Origin: CAVXSP01 sp963764505
GTDB lineage: Bacteria; Acidobacteriota; Vicinamibacteria; Vicinamibacterales; SCN-69-37
DNA: 64,000 nucleotides
Assembly (NCBI GenBank): GCA_963764505.1
Contig: CAVXSP010000003.1
Span: forward strand, 248,001-312,000
Direction: 5' to 3'
The position numbers were made by a program, and so were the translations under genes. Below are positions 9,585 to 18,573 of the stretch, one piece after another. The notes beneath the pieces were generated by a model that saw only the letters and a program-made list of their open reading frames with translations, did no database searches and was not told the origin of the DNA. Position 1 is the first letter of the stretch. Each line of letters opens with the position of its first letter.

Positions 9585-10694
9585 ATGACTGTAGCCGCCG
9601 AACCCGCGTCTCCGCAAACCAGGAGCACCGCTACAGGTCGCATGCAGGCGCTGGTCTATCACGGTCCGGGCAAGCGCGCCTGGGAAGAAACGCCTCGTCC
9701 GGCGATCCAGAACGCGACCGACGCCATCGTCCGGATCACCACGTCAACCATCTGCGGTACCGACCTGCACATCCTGAAGGGCGACCTGCCGAGTGTGACG
9801 CCCGGCCGTATTCTCGGGCACGAAGGCATCGGCGTCGTGATGGAGGTGGGCACTGCCGTGACGGCCGTTCGTCCAGGCGATCGGGTGATCATCTCCTGTG
9901 TCACGGCCTGCGGAAAGTGCGACTACTGCAGGAAAGGAATGTACTCGCATTGCCGCGACGGGGGCTGGATCCTAGGCAACACCATCGACGGCACGCAGGC
10001 GGAACTCGTGCGGATCCCGCATGCCGACATGAGTCTCTATCACTTTCCGCCGGGCGGCGACGAAGAAGCGCTCGTCATGCTAAGCGACATCTTGCCGACC
10101 GGCTTCGAATGCGGCGTGCTGAACGGTCAGGTGAAACCTGGAGACACGGTCGCTATCGTGGGTGCCGGCCCGATCGGTCTGGCCGTCCTGCTAACGGCGC
10201 AGTTCTATTCGCCAGCTGCCGATACATGATGATCGATCTCGACGAGAATCGGCTCCGCGTGGCGAAGAGAGTTCGGGGCTACAACCCTGATCAACAGCGC
10301 CGACGGCAAGGCAGTCGAGCGCGTGCTGGAGTTGACCGGCGGCGAGGGCGTGGACGTAGCGGTCGAAGCGGTGGGCATGCCCGCGACGTTCGACATCTGC
10401 CAGTCCATCCTCGCGCCCGGCGGGCACCTTGCGAATGTCGGCGTCCACGGCAAACCGGTGGAGCTGCACGTCGAGAAGCTCTGGGATCGCAACATCACGC
10501 TGACCACAAGACTCGTCGATACCGTGACGACGCCAATGCTGCTGAAGGTGGTCGGCTCGGGCAAGTTACAACCAAGCAAGCTCGTGACGCACCGCTTCGC
10601 CCTCGACGATGTGATGAAAGCGTACGACACGTTTGGGAATGCGGCGAAGGAGGGTGCGCTCAAGGTGATCCTGAAGAACCAGCGAGAAGCCTGA
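9585..10694 (+). pseudogene. Zn-dependent alcohol dehydrogenase, frame-disrupted
   Basis: The start is ATG 9585, with AAGGAG at 9571-9576. The first part has CGTDLHILKG, the catalytic-zinc GHE motif and the four-cysteine structural zinc loop (CVTACGKCDYCRKG), then GAGPIGLAV for NAD(P) binding. Near base 10223 one base appears to be missing, giving a TGA at 10227. About 45 bases on, near 10270, one extra base restores the original frame, and the rest reads as a normal MDR C-terminus to 10694. Two compensating single-base changes could be real decay or assembly errors. If corrected, it is a full-length zinc alcohol dehydrogenase of about 370 residues. Confidence 0.8.
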
Positions 10695-10769
10695 GTGGTT
10701 CCTAGCGGCGTTGATCGACAGTAGTGCCCGCTGTCTTGCCGACCCGAGGAGTCAAGGGGAAATAGGCCG

Positions 10770-12356
10770 ATGGATCGTCGCGAGCTGCTTCGTCTCTTGA
10801 GCCTGTCAACCCTCGCCGGCACCGTCGCGTGCAAGGGGCCGTCCGCCAGCGCGCGTCCGGCCGCATTCTCGCCGGAGACCACATCCGGCGCTGGGTTCGT
10901 ACCCGACGTCGAGTTCCTGTTGACTGCCGTTCCTGACGAAGTGGCGGTACTTCCCGGCGCGCCGACGCGCGTGTGGCGTTTCTCGGGCCGCCTGCTCAAG
11001 GGCCCGGCCGACACGCTCCAGACGCTTCATGGCTCCTACCTTGGCCCCGTGATCCGCCTTCGTCGTGGGCAGAAGGTGCGTGTGCGTTTCGCAAACAAGC
11101 TCGCCGAAGACTCGATCGTCCACTGGCACGGCCTGGACGTGCCCGAGAGCGCCGACGGCCACCCCCGTCTGGCCGTCGGCCACGGTCGCGAGTACGTGTA
11201 CGAGTTCGAAGTGACCAACCGCGCGGGGACGTACTGGTATCACCCGCACCCGCACATGCGCACGGGCGCGCAGGTGTATCAGGGTCTGGCTGGTGTGCTC
11301 CTGGTGCAGGACGACGAAGAAGACAAGCTGGCGCTGCCCTCCGGGGGAACCGAGCTTCTCTGCGTCATCCAGGATCGTCAATTCGACGCGCGCAACCAAC
11401 TGGTCTTCCAAGGCGGCGTCATGATGGAAATGATGAACGGCTTTCTCGGCGACCGCGTGCTCGTGAACGGCCAGCCGCAGCCGACAACGGAGGTGGACGC
11501 CGCGTGGCACCGGGTGCGCCTGGTGAACGCCTCGAACGCGCGCCTCTACAAGCTGGCCTGGAGCCGCGATGTGCAGATGGCCGTGATTGGCGGAGACGGC
11601 GGGCTCCTGGAAACGCCGCTACACCAGCAGGCACTTACGCTTGCGCCTGGCCAACGCGCGGACCTCTTACTCGATCTCACGGGCCTGCCGGTCGGCACCG
11701 AAGTGCATCTCGAGAGCCAGGCATTTGCCGAAGCCGACGCCGGCCTCGTCGGCATGATGGGCATGGGCGGTCGCGGGATGGGTGGCGTGAGGGGTCGCGG
11801 TATGGGGGGCATGATGAGTGGCAATTCGAGCGTGCCGAATGGAACGCCGCTGCGCGTGATGACCCTGCGCACGCGCGCGAGGCAAGGCGCGGCCTTCCGC
11901 GTGCCCGAGCGGCTGTCCTCGTTTGACGCGGCCTGGGCGCCGCGGGCCGGCGCACCGATTAGGCGCGTTTCGCTGACGTTTCAGCGCATGGAGTGGTTGC
12001 TTGGTGGCCGCACGTTTGCCATGGCCGATGTCGCCCCCGAAGAAACCGTTGCCGCGGGCTCGACGCAGCTCTGGGAGTTCGAGAATCAGGCGAACCCGAT
12101 GGGCATGGAGGCCGCCCATCCCATTCACATCCACGGCCGCCAGTTTCGTGTGATCGATCGAACGGGCGGACGCGCGACGAACACGTTGCGCGCCGGCATC
12201 GTCGACGGCGGGTGGAGGGATACCGTCCTTGTGCTCCCCGGAGAAACCGTTCGAGTGCAGATCACATTCACACATCATCCGGGCCTGTACCTCTACCACT
12301 GTCATATCCTCGAGCATGAAGACATGGGCATGATGCGGAACTTCCGCGTGACGTAG
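10770..12356 (+). CDS. Multicopper oxidase (CueO/laccase-like)
   Basis: 528 residues. The N-terminus MDRRELLRLL is followed by a hydrophobic run and a cysteine (GTVACKG), so it may be Tat-exported or lipid-anchored. All four copper-ligand blocks are visible: HWHG (near 117), HPHPH (near 157), HPIHIHG (near 450) and HCHILEHEDMGMM (near 510). A Met/Gly-rich insert at about residues 325-350 resembles the methionine-rich loop by which CueO binds Cu(I). It probably oxidises Cu(I) or other metals and phenolics with O2 in the periplasm. It lies within the metal cluster, upstream of the DUF302 gene. Confidence 0.94.
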   Translation: MDRRELLRLLSLSTLAGTVACKGPSASARPAAFSPETTSGAGFVPDVEFLLTAVPDEVAVLPGAPTRVWRFSGRLLKGPADTLQTLHGSYLGPVIRLRRGQKVRVRFANKLAEDSIVHWHGLDVPESADGHPRLAVGHGREYVYEFEVTNRAGTYWYHPHPHMRTGAQVYQGLAGVLLVQDDEEDKLALPSGGTELLCVIQDRQFDARNQLVFQGGVMMEMMNGFLGDRVLVNGQPQPTTEVDAAWHRVRLVNASNARLYKLAWSRDVQMAVIGGDGGLLETPLHQQALTLAPGQRADLLLDLTGLPVGTEVHLESQAFAEADAGLVGMMGMGGRGMGGVRGRGMGGMMSGNSSVPNGTPLRVMTLRTRARQGAAFRVPERLSSFDAAWAPRAGAPIRRVSLTFQRMEWLLGGRTFAMADVAPEETVAAGSTQLWEFENQANPMGMEAAHPIHIHGRQFRVIDRTGGRATNTLRAGIVDGGWRDTVLVLPGETVRVQITFTHHPGLYLYHCHILEHEDMGMMRNFRVT

Positions 12357-12399
12357 CGTCGCGTGGAGCCGGAGATGACGAAACGCTGAGGCAACGCAC

Positions 12400-12816
12400 A
12401 TGGAACACAGCCCCTACGGATTACGTGTCACGCTTCCAGTTCCCTTCGACACCGCGGTGGCGGACGCCACGGCGGCGCTGAAGGCTGAAGGCTTCGGCGT
12501 GCTGACCACGATAGACGTGCAGCAGACGCTGAAGACGAAACTGAATCGGGATTTCCGGAAGTACATGATTCTTGGTGCGTGCAACCCGGCGTTGGCCGAC
12601 CGTGCCCTGCAGACCGAACTCGAGATCGGACTGTTGTTACCGTGCAACGTCATCGTCTACGAAACGGGCACCGGGCAGAGCGTGGTCGCGGCCATGGCGC
12701 CGATGGCTGCGCTCGGGGTCGTGGGTCCGAATCCCGCGCTCCAGGAGGTTGCGAGAGAAGCGGACGAACGCCTGCGGCGAGCGTTGGCCGCCCTCGAGTC
12801 AGCGACCTCGACGTAA
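12400..12816 (+). CDS. DUF302 family protein
   Basis: 138 residues matching the DUF302 fold: alternating GLRVTLPVPFDTAVADATAA, a GFGVLTTIDV strand, then YMILGACNPALADRAL and LLPCNVIVYE. The two cysteines (GACNP and LLPCNV) are conserved in the family. The function is uncertain; the family occurs near copper and sulfur genes. It starts 43 bases after the oxidase and is probably in the same operon. Confidence 0.88.
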   Translation: MEHSPYGLRVTLPVPFDTAVADATAALKAEGFGVLTTIDVQQTLKTKLNRDFRKYMILGACNPALADRALQTELEIGLLLPCNVIVYETGTGQSVVAAMAPMAALGVVGPNPALQEVAREADERLRRALAALESATST

Positions 12817-12842
12817 CGGGCGGGTGACGGAGGGAGAGAGAA

Positions 12843-12932
12843 ATGGACAGCATGTTCACGGTGCTCGGCGTCTTAGGCGGGTGGATTGTTCTGCAGGTCT
12901 GGGTCCTGCCCCGGCTCGGCGTGCCCACGTGA
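12843..12932 (+). CDS. 29-residue single-span membrane peptide
   Basis: ATG 12843 follows a strong purine-rich ribosome site (GGAGGGAGAGAG, 12828-12839). The peptide reads MDSMFTVLGVLGGWIVLQV and then WVLPRLGVPT. One hydrophobic helix spans about residues 5-24 with a charged C-terminal tail. It begins 26 bases after the DUF302 gene. I infer a small inner-membrane accessory protein of the metal cluster. No family name is claimed. Confidence 0.55.
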   Translation: MDSMFTVLGVLGGWIVLQVWVLPRLGVPT

Positions 12933-13326
12933 GCGGTGCCTCAGCCGCGCGTGTCGCGGCAATCGAAACCCCCTGAGACCGAAGATGGCTCGATCGAGTC
13001 CAGGAAGAACTGACCCGTCGAGATCACCATTTTTTTCGTGATGCTCGCCGGGTGTCCCACCTTTTATGGGGTCCGGCCAACCGCACTGAATGCTTGATAC
13101 GTCGCACACCCTCCAGACAGATTCCGCGAGCGATCCGTGATCGCCACCACCGAGCAGAAGATCGCTGATCTGAAGGCGGAAATCGAGGCGCACCGGGAAC
13201 TCTCGACGTCACTCGCTTTTGACTGAACTTCTGTGCCCGGCTCGAGGGGAGGAAAACCAAACATCCAGTTGCGGACATCGTCCAGTGCGGCCTGTGCGTC
13301 ACAAATGTCTGAGGGAATGAGACTTA
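12933..13326. other. Intergenic debris left of the IS5-type element
   Basis: Contains copy D of the dispersed tail repeat (13262-13294, minus strand) and short open stretches that match nothing I know. One plus-strand stretch near 13138-13224 reads as a helical peptide ending in TGA, but it has no ribosome site. I read this as gene debris. Confidence 0.5.
13262..13294 (-). repeat. Dispersed coding-tail repeat, copy D
   Basis: On the minus strand it reads QAALDDVRNWM, then diverges. The core matches copy C better than A or B (DDV rather than DDF). Confidence 0.75.
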
Positions 13327-14218
13327 GAGCGCGTTTCAAAACTCCGTTAGCGGCCCTCTTGTACCAAGACGCGCAGCTTGGTACGGTCGGGCATGTCTCA
13401 GGCCCTCATCGATGATGCGATCTGGGCGCGCCTGGAACCGCTGATCCCGAAGCGGCGCCCGAAGCGTGGCCACCGGCACGGCCGGATCCCGATTCCGGAC
13501 CGCGCGATTCTGACCGGCATTCTCTTCGTCCTCCGCGCCGGCATCCCCTGGCAGATGCTGCCCAAGCAAATGGGCTGCGGGTCGGGCAGTACGTGTTGGC
13601 GCCGCTTGGTCCGGTGGCAGCGCACCGGGGTGTGGCAACGGCTCCACGAGACCCTGCTGGCCGAGCTCCGTCGCCGCGGGCGCCTCGACCAGCGCTGGAC
13701 CGTGATCGACAGCGGCTCGGTTCGCGCGGTGCGCGGGGGAAAAAAACTGGACCGAACCCAACCGATCGCCGCAAGGCGGGTTCCAAACACCACCTCATCA
13801 CCGACGCGCGCGGCGTCCCACTCGTCGCCCAGGTAACGGCGGCGAACGTCAACGACATCACGCACCTGGACCCGATGGTCGATGCCCTGCTGGCGGTGCG
13901 CGGTCGTCGCGGGCGCCCGCGCCGCACCCCGGACGCGCTCCAGGGCGACCGCGGCTACGACTCCCAGCCGCATCGTGACCGCTTGTGGGCCCGCGGCATC
14001 GCGGCCCGTCCTCGCCCGCCGACGGACCCCGCACGGCAGTGGCTTGGGCACGTCCCGCTGGGTCATTGAGCGCACCCTCGCCTGGCTGCACCGGTTCCGC
14101 CGGCTCACCGTCCGCTACGAACGCCGCGCCGACGTCCATCAAGCCTTCCTCACCCTCGGCTGTGTGCTCATCTGCTGGAACTATCTCAAGGCCCCGCGGA
14201 GACTGTTTTGAAACGCGC
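13327..14218 (+). mobile_element. IS5-family insertion sequence, 892 bp
   Basis: The element is bounded by perfect 16-bp inverted repeats, GAGCGCGTTTCAAAAC at 13327-13342 and its reverse complement at 14203-14218. The flanking TTA at 13324-13326 and 14219-14221 is the 3-bp target duplication expected for the IS5 subgroup with TNA targets. Length and coding layout (two overlapping frames of a DDE transposase) fit that subgroup. It inserted into debris carrying the dispersed tail repeat. Confidence 0.9.
13393..14211 (+). pseudogene. IS5-type DDE transposase, two frame changes
   Basis: The first frame starts MSQALIDDAIWARLEPLIPK (DUF4096-type N-terminus) and includes the first catalytic aspartate (TVIDSGSVRA). 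At the A7 run ending at 13747 (GGGGGAAAAAAAC) a -1 shift leads to the frame with KAGSKHHLITDARGVPL and GDRGYDS. That shift could be programmed, as in related IS5 subgroups. A second shift near 14010, back to the original frame, is needed to reach RWVIERTLAWLHRFRRL, which carries the catalytic Glu. The second shift looks like a mutation, so the enzyme is probably dead. Confidence 0.85.
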
Positions 14219-14279
14219 TCTTAGGAGAGCGGTTTATTTCCACGCTCACAACTAGTTGATTTCATTGATCTTACGGAGC

Positions 14280-14333
14280 TGGCTCGCCGCACTGGACGAT
14301 GTCCGCAACTGGTTGATCCAGGAAGCAGCCTAA
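14280..14333 (+). repeat. Dispersed coding-tail repeat, copy C
   Basis: Reads WLAALDDVRNWLIQEAA and then TAA. It lies 60 bases right of the IS5 element; copy D lies 30 bases left of it in opposite orientation. The sequence to 14549 holds nothing else I can name. Confidence 0.8.
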
Positions 14334-14549
14334 CTGGCCTTGGTTTCGAGGGATTAGCCAGGGTTTCGCGATCGTGCCGCGGAAGACTCCCCCCTATCCT
14401 CTCAACGCCACCACCCGCCATGTGGGCGCCTCAACGTTAGCTCTCAAATGGAGTCATTTGATGAGTCCGGAAGGAATCGTTCGTGAATTCGAGCTGCCGT
14501 TTCGAACCGGTCCGCAGATTGTGGCCCTTGATCGGCCGCCGTCAGCCGC

Positions 14550-15539
14550 TCAGAGGCGCGCGGATTCACCGACGTCGAGCGTCGTGAAGGCGGCATCGTC
14601 GATACCGGCAGCGGACCGCGCACGGCCGAGCGCGGCCACCGGCTCATTCGGTCCTTCGGTCGTCAGCCGAAACGTGCCGAAGTGCATGCCGATGCTGCGG
14701 CGAGCTCCGACGTCCATATGCGCCTGCACGGCCTCCTCAGGATTCATGTGAATGTCCTTCATGAACCAGCGCGGTTCATATGCGCCGATCGGTATCAGCG
14801 CAAGATCGATCCGCGGAAAACGCCGGCCGACCTCCAGGAAATGGGGACCGTACCCGCTGTCGCCTGCGAAGTAGATCTGCTGCTCGTCGATCGTGATCAT
14901 GAAGCCGCCCCATAACGCGCGGTTGCGATCGAAGGGCGTGCGGGCGGAAAAGTGCTGCGCCTGGGTCGCGGTGATCTCCAACTCGCGTCCAGAGAAGACG
15001 GCCGGGTCGAGCGTCTGCGCACCTCGCATGGCCGACATTTCAGCTGGCATGCGCTGCCACCAGTCTAGTTCGGCGATCTGAGTCACGCCTGCCGATCGCA
15101 GCAGCGTCGCGTTTTCCTGCAGCGTCACGAAGCGTGGATGATCGCGGTGCTGCAACGCCCGCAGTGTTTCCAGATCGCAGTGGTCGTAGTGATTGTGACT
15201 CAGGAGTACGTAAGCAATCGGAGGCAGATCGTCGAAGCGAACGCCCGGCTGACGCACGCGCCGTGGCCCCGTCCAGCCGAACGGTCCGGCGCGTTGCGCG
15301 AAGACCGGGTCGGTGATGATGTTGCCGGCGCTCGTCTGAATCAGAAAGGTCGCGTGACCGATGAAGGTGACGACGATCTCGCCGCCGCTGGTCGGCGGAG
15401 GCGAGGGCCGTTGCACGACTGGCACCTGCGCAGGCCATGGCGCGTAACGCTCGAACAGCATGCGCGGCGCCTTCCAGAACGGCTGTGCGTCTGCGCCGTT
15501 CGGGTTGAAGAACCGCCCGTTGTCGAAATGATCGCTCAT
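14550..15539 (-). CDS. MBL-fold hydrolase of the NAPE-PLD/UlaG type
   Basis: 329 residues from ATG 15539. It contains VTFIGHATFLIQT, the metal motif HNHYDHCD, then FAGDSGYGPHF and GMHFGTF, the order seen in the RomA/NAPE-phospholipase-D-like group of metallo-beta-lactamase proteins. It is cytoplasmic, with no signal peptide. The substrate is unknown. It follows the SDR gene by 49 bases on the same strand and would be co-transcribed with it under the Rrf2 regulator. Confidence 0.92.
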   Translation of the reverse strand: MSDHFDNGRFFNPNGADAQPFWKAPRMLFERYAPWPAQVPVVQRPSPPPTSGGEIVVTFIGHATFLIQTSAGNIITDPVFAQRAGPFGWTGPRRVRQPGVRFDDLPPIAYVLLSHNHYDHCDLETLRALQHRDHPRFVTLQENATLLRSAGVTQIAELDWWQRMPAEMSAMRGAQTLDPAVFSGRELEITATQAQHFSARTPFDRNRALWGGFMITIDEQQIYFAGDSGYGPHFLEVGRRFPRIDLALIPIGAYEPRWFMKDIHMNPEEAVQAHMDVGARRSIGMHFGTFRLTTEGPNEPVAALGRARSAAGIDDAAFTTLDVGESARL

Positions 15540-15588
15540 CTCTTCGCCTGGATGCCTCTCGTCACTGAGGGGTTTCCTCTCGCGGAGA

Positions 15589-16440
15589 TCAGCGTGGACG
15601 ATGCTGCTCGATGAGCTTCGCGAACCGCCGCAGACCGATCGCGTCGGCAGCGGACGGCGACACGGCGTTCGCGAGCGTGAGCATCCTGAGCAGCCCTCCG
15701 CCCATGATGTGGGCGCGACGTCGCTGGCGGATGGTGGCGAGGATCTCGCGCGCGACCACGTCGGGCTCGCAGAGGGCGACGCCCATCTTGCGCCACATGT
15801 CGAAATATGGGGACTCCGACTCGGTGTTGGAGGGCACAGGCCCGAAGAAAGAAAGCACCACGTCGGTCCCGGCAAGCTCGCGATTGGCGCCTTGCACGTA
15901 GCTCGCCAGCGCTCCGCGGGTCGCCGCGTAGGCACTCATGAACGGCAGCGCCACCCGGCCGTCCATGGCGCCGCCGAGGTGGACGACCACGCCGCCGCCG
16001 GCTTGCTTGCGCAGCCCCGGCAGGAATGCCTGGGTCACGAAGATGGGCCCCTTCACGTTGACCGCGAGCAGCGCGTCCACGTCGGCCGGCGTGTAGTCCT
16101 CGATGGACTTGCGCGGCGAGATGCCCGCGAGGTTCACCACCGCATCGATCCGACCGAGGTGCTCGAAGGCCGCTGCCGCCAGCTTCTCGAGGCTCGCCGG
16201 ATCGGTGACGTCCGCGCGCAGGTAAATCGCCGAACCGTCGCTCCGGCCGGTCAGCGCCGCGGCGTCGTGCTCGCGCCGCGCCGCGAGCACCATCCGGTAC
16301 CCCTCGGCCGCGAGGAGCCTGGCCAGGGCGTGACCAAGTCCTCCGGTCACCCCGATGAGAACGGCGGTAGGCGCATCCATGCCCCGCTTTGCTGCGGCTC
16401 CGCCGGTGATCACAGGGGTCCTTCCATTCAGTCTAGTCAT
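15589..16440 (-). CDS. Short-chain dehydrogenase/reductase with altered active site
   Basis: 283 residues from ATG 16440, preceded by AAAGGAA. The Rossmann glycine motif TGGLGHA and the NLAG segment are present. The usual catalytic YxxxK is YAATR here, so the lysine is replaced by arginine, and the serine expected about 13 residues earlier is not visible (VVHLGGAMDG). The N-terminus also looks doubled: GRTPVITGGA is followed 22 residues later by a second, complete beta-alpha-beta start. It may bind NAD(P) without normal catalysis, or use altered chemistry. It lies between the Rrf2 gene and the hydrolase in one operon. Confidence 0.85.
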   Translation of the reverse strand: MTRLNGRTPVITGGAAAKRGMDAPTAVLIGVTGGLGHALARLLAAEGYRMVLAARREHDAAALTGRSDGSAIYLRADVTDPASLEKLAAAAFEHLGRIDAVVNLAGISPRKSIEDYTPADVDALLAVNVKGPIFVTQAFLPGLRKQAGGGVVVHLGGAMDGRVALPFMSAYAATRGALASYVQGANRELAGTDVVLSFFGPVPSNTESESPYFDMWRKMGVALCEPDVVAREILATIRQRRRAHIMGGGLLRMLTLANAVSPSAADAIGLRRFAKLIEQHRPR

Positions 16441-16477
16441 CTCGTGTTCCTTTCGGTGACAATTAGTTACGATAAAA

Positions 16478-16486
16478 GTATCCATT
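16478..16486. promoter_or_regulatory. Rrf2 operator half-site before the SDR gene
   Basis: AGTATCCAT, identical to one arm of the palindrome in front of the Rrf2 gene, lies 38 bases upstream of the SDR start. The opposite arm is degenerate. It suggests the same regulator acts on the SDR-hydrolase unit. Confidence 0.5.
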
Positions 16487-16500
16487 ATGAACAAAAAAAA

Positions 16501-16926
16501 CTAACCGGACCTGGCCCTGATTTTCGACACCACGTCCGCCAATGTCGTCTGCCTCAGATCCCTACGGACGGCCTCCTGAGTGCCAACCAGCACGTCGCTC
16601 ATGACTTCCTTGATGTTACAGCTCACGACACACTCCTTCGTTTTGGGATAGGCATGGATGGCAAAAGCATCTGGAGGGTTTACCGCAGAGTAGATGTCTA
16701 AGAGGGAAATACTCTTTGGGCTTCGTGCCAGGCCATAACCACCCGACCTACCAACAGTCGTCTTAGCCAGCTTCGCCTTCGAGAGTTTAACGAGGATTCT
16801 CTTAACGAAAACCGGGTTTGCATTCACGCTGCCTGCGAGAATTTCCGACGTGAAAACTCCCTCGTGATGTGCGATTGCCGCCAGTACGTGGACGGCAATC
16901 GAAAATTGAGTGTTTACGGAAGCCAT
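16501..16926 (-). CDS. Rrf2 family transcriptional regulator
   Basis: 141 residues. It begins with the family pattern QFSIAVHVLAAIAHHEG, then the winged helix with FVKRILVKLSKA and GRSGGYGLARSP. Two cysteines (KECVVSCN, near residues 97 and 102) lie in the region that holds the Fe-S or redox cysteines in IscR/NsrR-type members. The third cysteine of the cluster-binding types is absent, so it is more like the YwnA/CymR or thiol-redox branch. It is followed by the SDR and hydrolase genes on the same strand. Confidence 0.92.
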   Translation of the reverse strand: MASVNTQFSIAVHVLAAIAHHEGVFTSEILAGSVNANPVFVKRILVKLSKAKLAKTTVGRSGGYGLARSPKSISLLDIYSAVNPPDAFAIHAYPKTKECVVSCNIKEVMSDVLVGTQEAVRRDLRQTTLADVVSKIRARSG

Positions 16927-16928
16927 TT

Positions 16929-16951
16929 ATGGATACTATATTAGTATCCAT
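16929..16951. promoter_or_regulatory. Perfect palindromic operator of the Rrf2 gene
   Basis: ATGGATACTA, a TAT spacer and the exact reverse complement of the first arm. It ends 3 bases before the Rrf2 start codon and overlaps AT-rich sequence suited to the -10 region, implying autorepression. Confidence 0.8.
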
Positions 16952-17015
16952 ATTGGATGCAAGAGCAAAACGAGCGGTCGCTTTTGGGCCCGTCACACCC
17001 GCCGCCGTCGTCCAC

Positions 17016-18470
17016 TCGCGGAGACGCTGGGGATGTCCCTCTGATTGTTGAAAATTGAAAGCGGCGGCTCCTCACTGCTCGTGATACCACGAGTGGTGAC
17101 TAAGCCCGAGGCCAAGGCCTCTCAGAAGGAGCCGCCGTGAAGAAGTCTCACATAGCCCGTTCCGTTCCCCAAGACGAAACCCCACTGCGTCACTTGCCCT
17201 TGGTCGATCTGTTAGTCGATACGCGGACCGAGCTGCTGGAACTCGTCACGCGATCGGGCCTGAAGGTCCTCGGTGCCATGCTCGAGGAGGATCGCACCGC
17301 GGTCTGTGGCCCACGGTACGCCCACGAGCCCGATCGGCCGGCGAGTCGGGCCGGCACCGTCCGCGGCGAGGTCGTGCTGGGCGGCCGCAAGGTCATCATT
17401 CAGCGACCGCGCGTGCGGACGGCGGCGGGCGAAGTGCCCCTGCCGACCTTCCAGACCATGGCGCAGCGAGATCCGCTGGATCGCCGCGTGGTCGAGCAGA
17501 TGCTCGTCGGCGTGGCCACGCGGCAGTACGTCCGGAGCTTGGACCCGGTGCCGGCCGACGTGCCCAGCCGTGGCACGAGCAAGAGCGCGGTGAGCCGCCG
17601 CTTCGTGGCGAAGACCCAGGCCCAACTGGAAACGTGGCAGGCGCGGCCGTTGGAGGATTTGGCGCTCGCGGTCTTGCTGCTCGACGGCGTGCACGTCGGC
17701 GAGCACTGCCTCATCGTGGCCGTGGGCGTCACGGAAGACGGCACGAAACACGCGTTGGGCCTCTGGGACGGCTCGACGGAAAACAGCACCGTGTGTCAGA
17801 GCTTGCTCGCGAATCTGCAGAGTCGAGGCCTGCGCACCGATCGGAGTCTGCTCGTGATCCTCGATGGCTCAAAGGCCCTGCACAAGGCCGTCCGGATGAT
17901 GTTTGGCGAGGCCGCGCTCGTCCAGCGATGTCACGTTCACAAACTGCGCAACGTGCTCGACCATCTGCCGGACCGACAGCGCCCGTGGGTCAAGGCGATC
18001 CTGCAACGCGCCTATCGCCAGGACGACGTCGCGACGGCGAAACGCCTGCTGCAGGATCTGGCGCGCCGACTGGACGGCGAGTATCCCAGTGCCGCCGAGA
18101 GTGTGCGCGAAGGCCTGGAGGAGACGCTCACCATCATCGGGCTGCGGCTCTCGCCGGCCTTGCGGCGCTCGCTGAGTACAGACGAATGCCGCCGAGAGTC
18201 TCATCAGTCGGACGCGACACGTGAAGCGGAATGTGAAGCGCTGGCGCGGCGGGCAGATGGTGCTACGCTGGGTCGCCGCCGGCGTCCTTGAAGCCGTCAA
18301 AGGCTTCCGTCGTCTGAAAGGTCACAAGGAAATGCCGACGCTGGTGACGGCGCTCCGCGTGCGCGATCAGCAGCTCGGATTCGTGAAGGCCGTGGAGAAC
18401 GTCGCGTAGTCGTCACCTGAGCCGCCGCTGAATTTCAACAGGCGCCGGGACATCCCCAGACGCTCCGCGA
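17016..18470 (+). mobile_element. IS256-family (mutator) insertion sequence
   Basis: Imperfect inverted ends about 55 bp long flank a mutator-type transposase. Each end has an outer block (TCGCGGAG, a variable triplet, CTGGGGATGTCCC), a 6-base variable gap, then an inner block with TGTTGAAA and AGCGGCGGCTC. The left end is 17016-17070 and the right end 18419-18470. No clear 8-9 bp target duplication is visible, so the exact ends are approximate. Confidence 0.8.
17137..18409 (+). pseudogene. IS256-family transposase, one-base insertion
   Basis: GTG start at 17137 behind AAGGAG. The mutator core is clear: LLLDGVHVGEHC with the first catalytic Asp, VILDGSKALHKAV with the second, and QRCHVHKLRNVL. 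Near 18181 an extra G turns an expected STTNAAESLISRTRHVKRN into a wrong frame that ends at 18291. The true tail (MKRNVKRWRGGQMVLRW) continues in another frame to 18409. The catalytic Glu of AAES lies just after the break, so the protein as read is inactive. Confidence 0.9.
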
Positions 18471-18573
18471 ACCACCGAGTCTCAATACTGCGGCGATGAC
18501 CAGCATGCGAAAGATGTCGCCACCGCGTTGGTTCGCGGCGTCGGCTTTCACGGCGTGAACCTTCGTCCAATCG

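Noticed and set aside
14550..15935. A longer version of the NAPE-PLD-like hydrolase starting upstream of 15539
   Set aside because: The extra N-terminal part overlaps the SDR gene in another frame and has no family similarity; ATG 15539 fits the family length.
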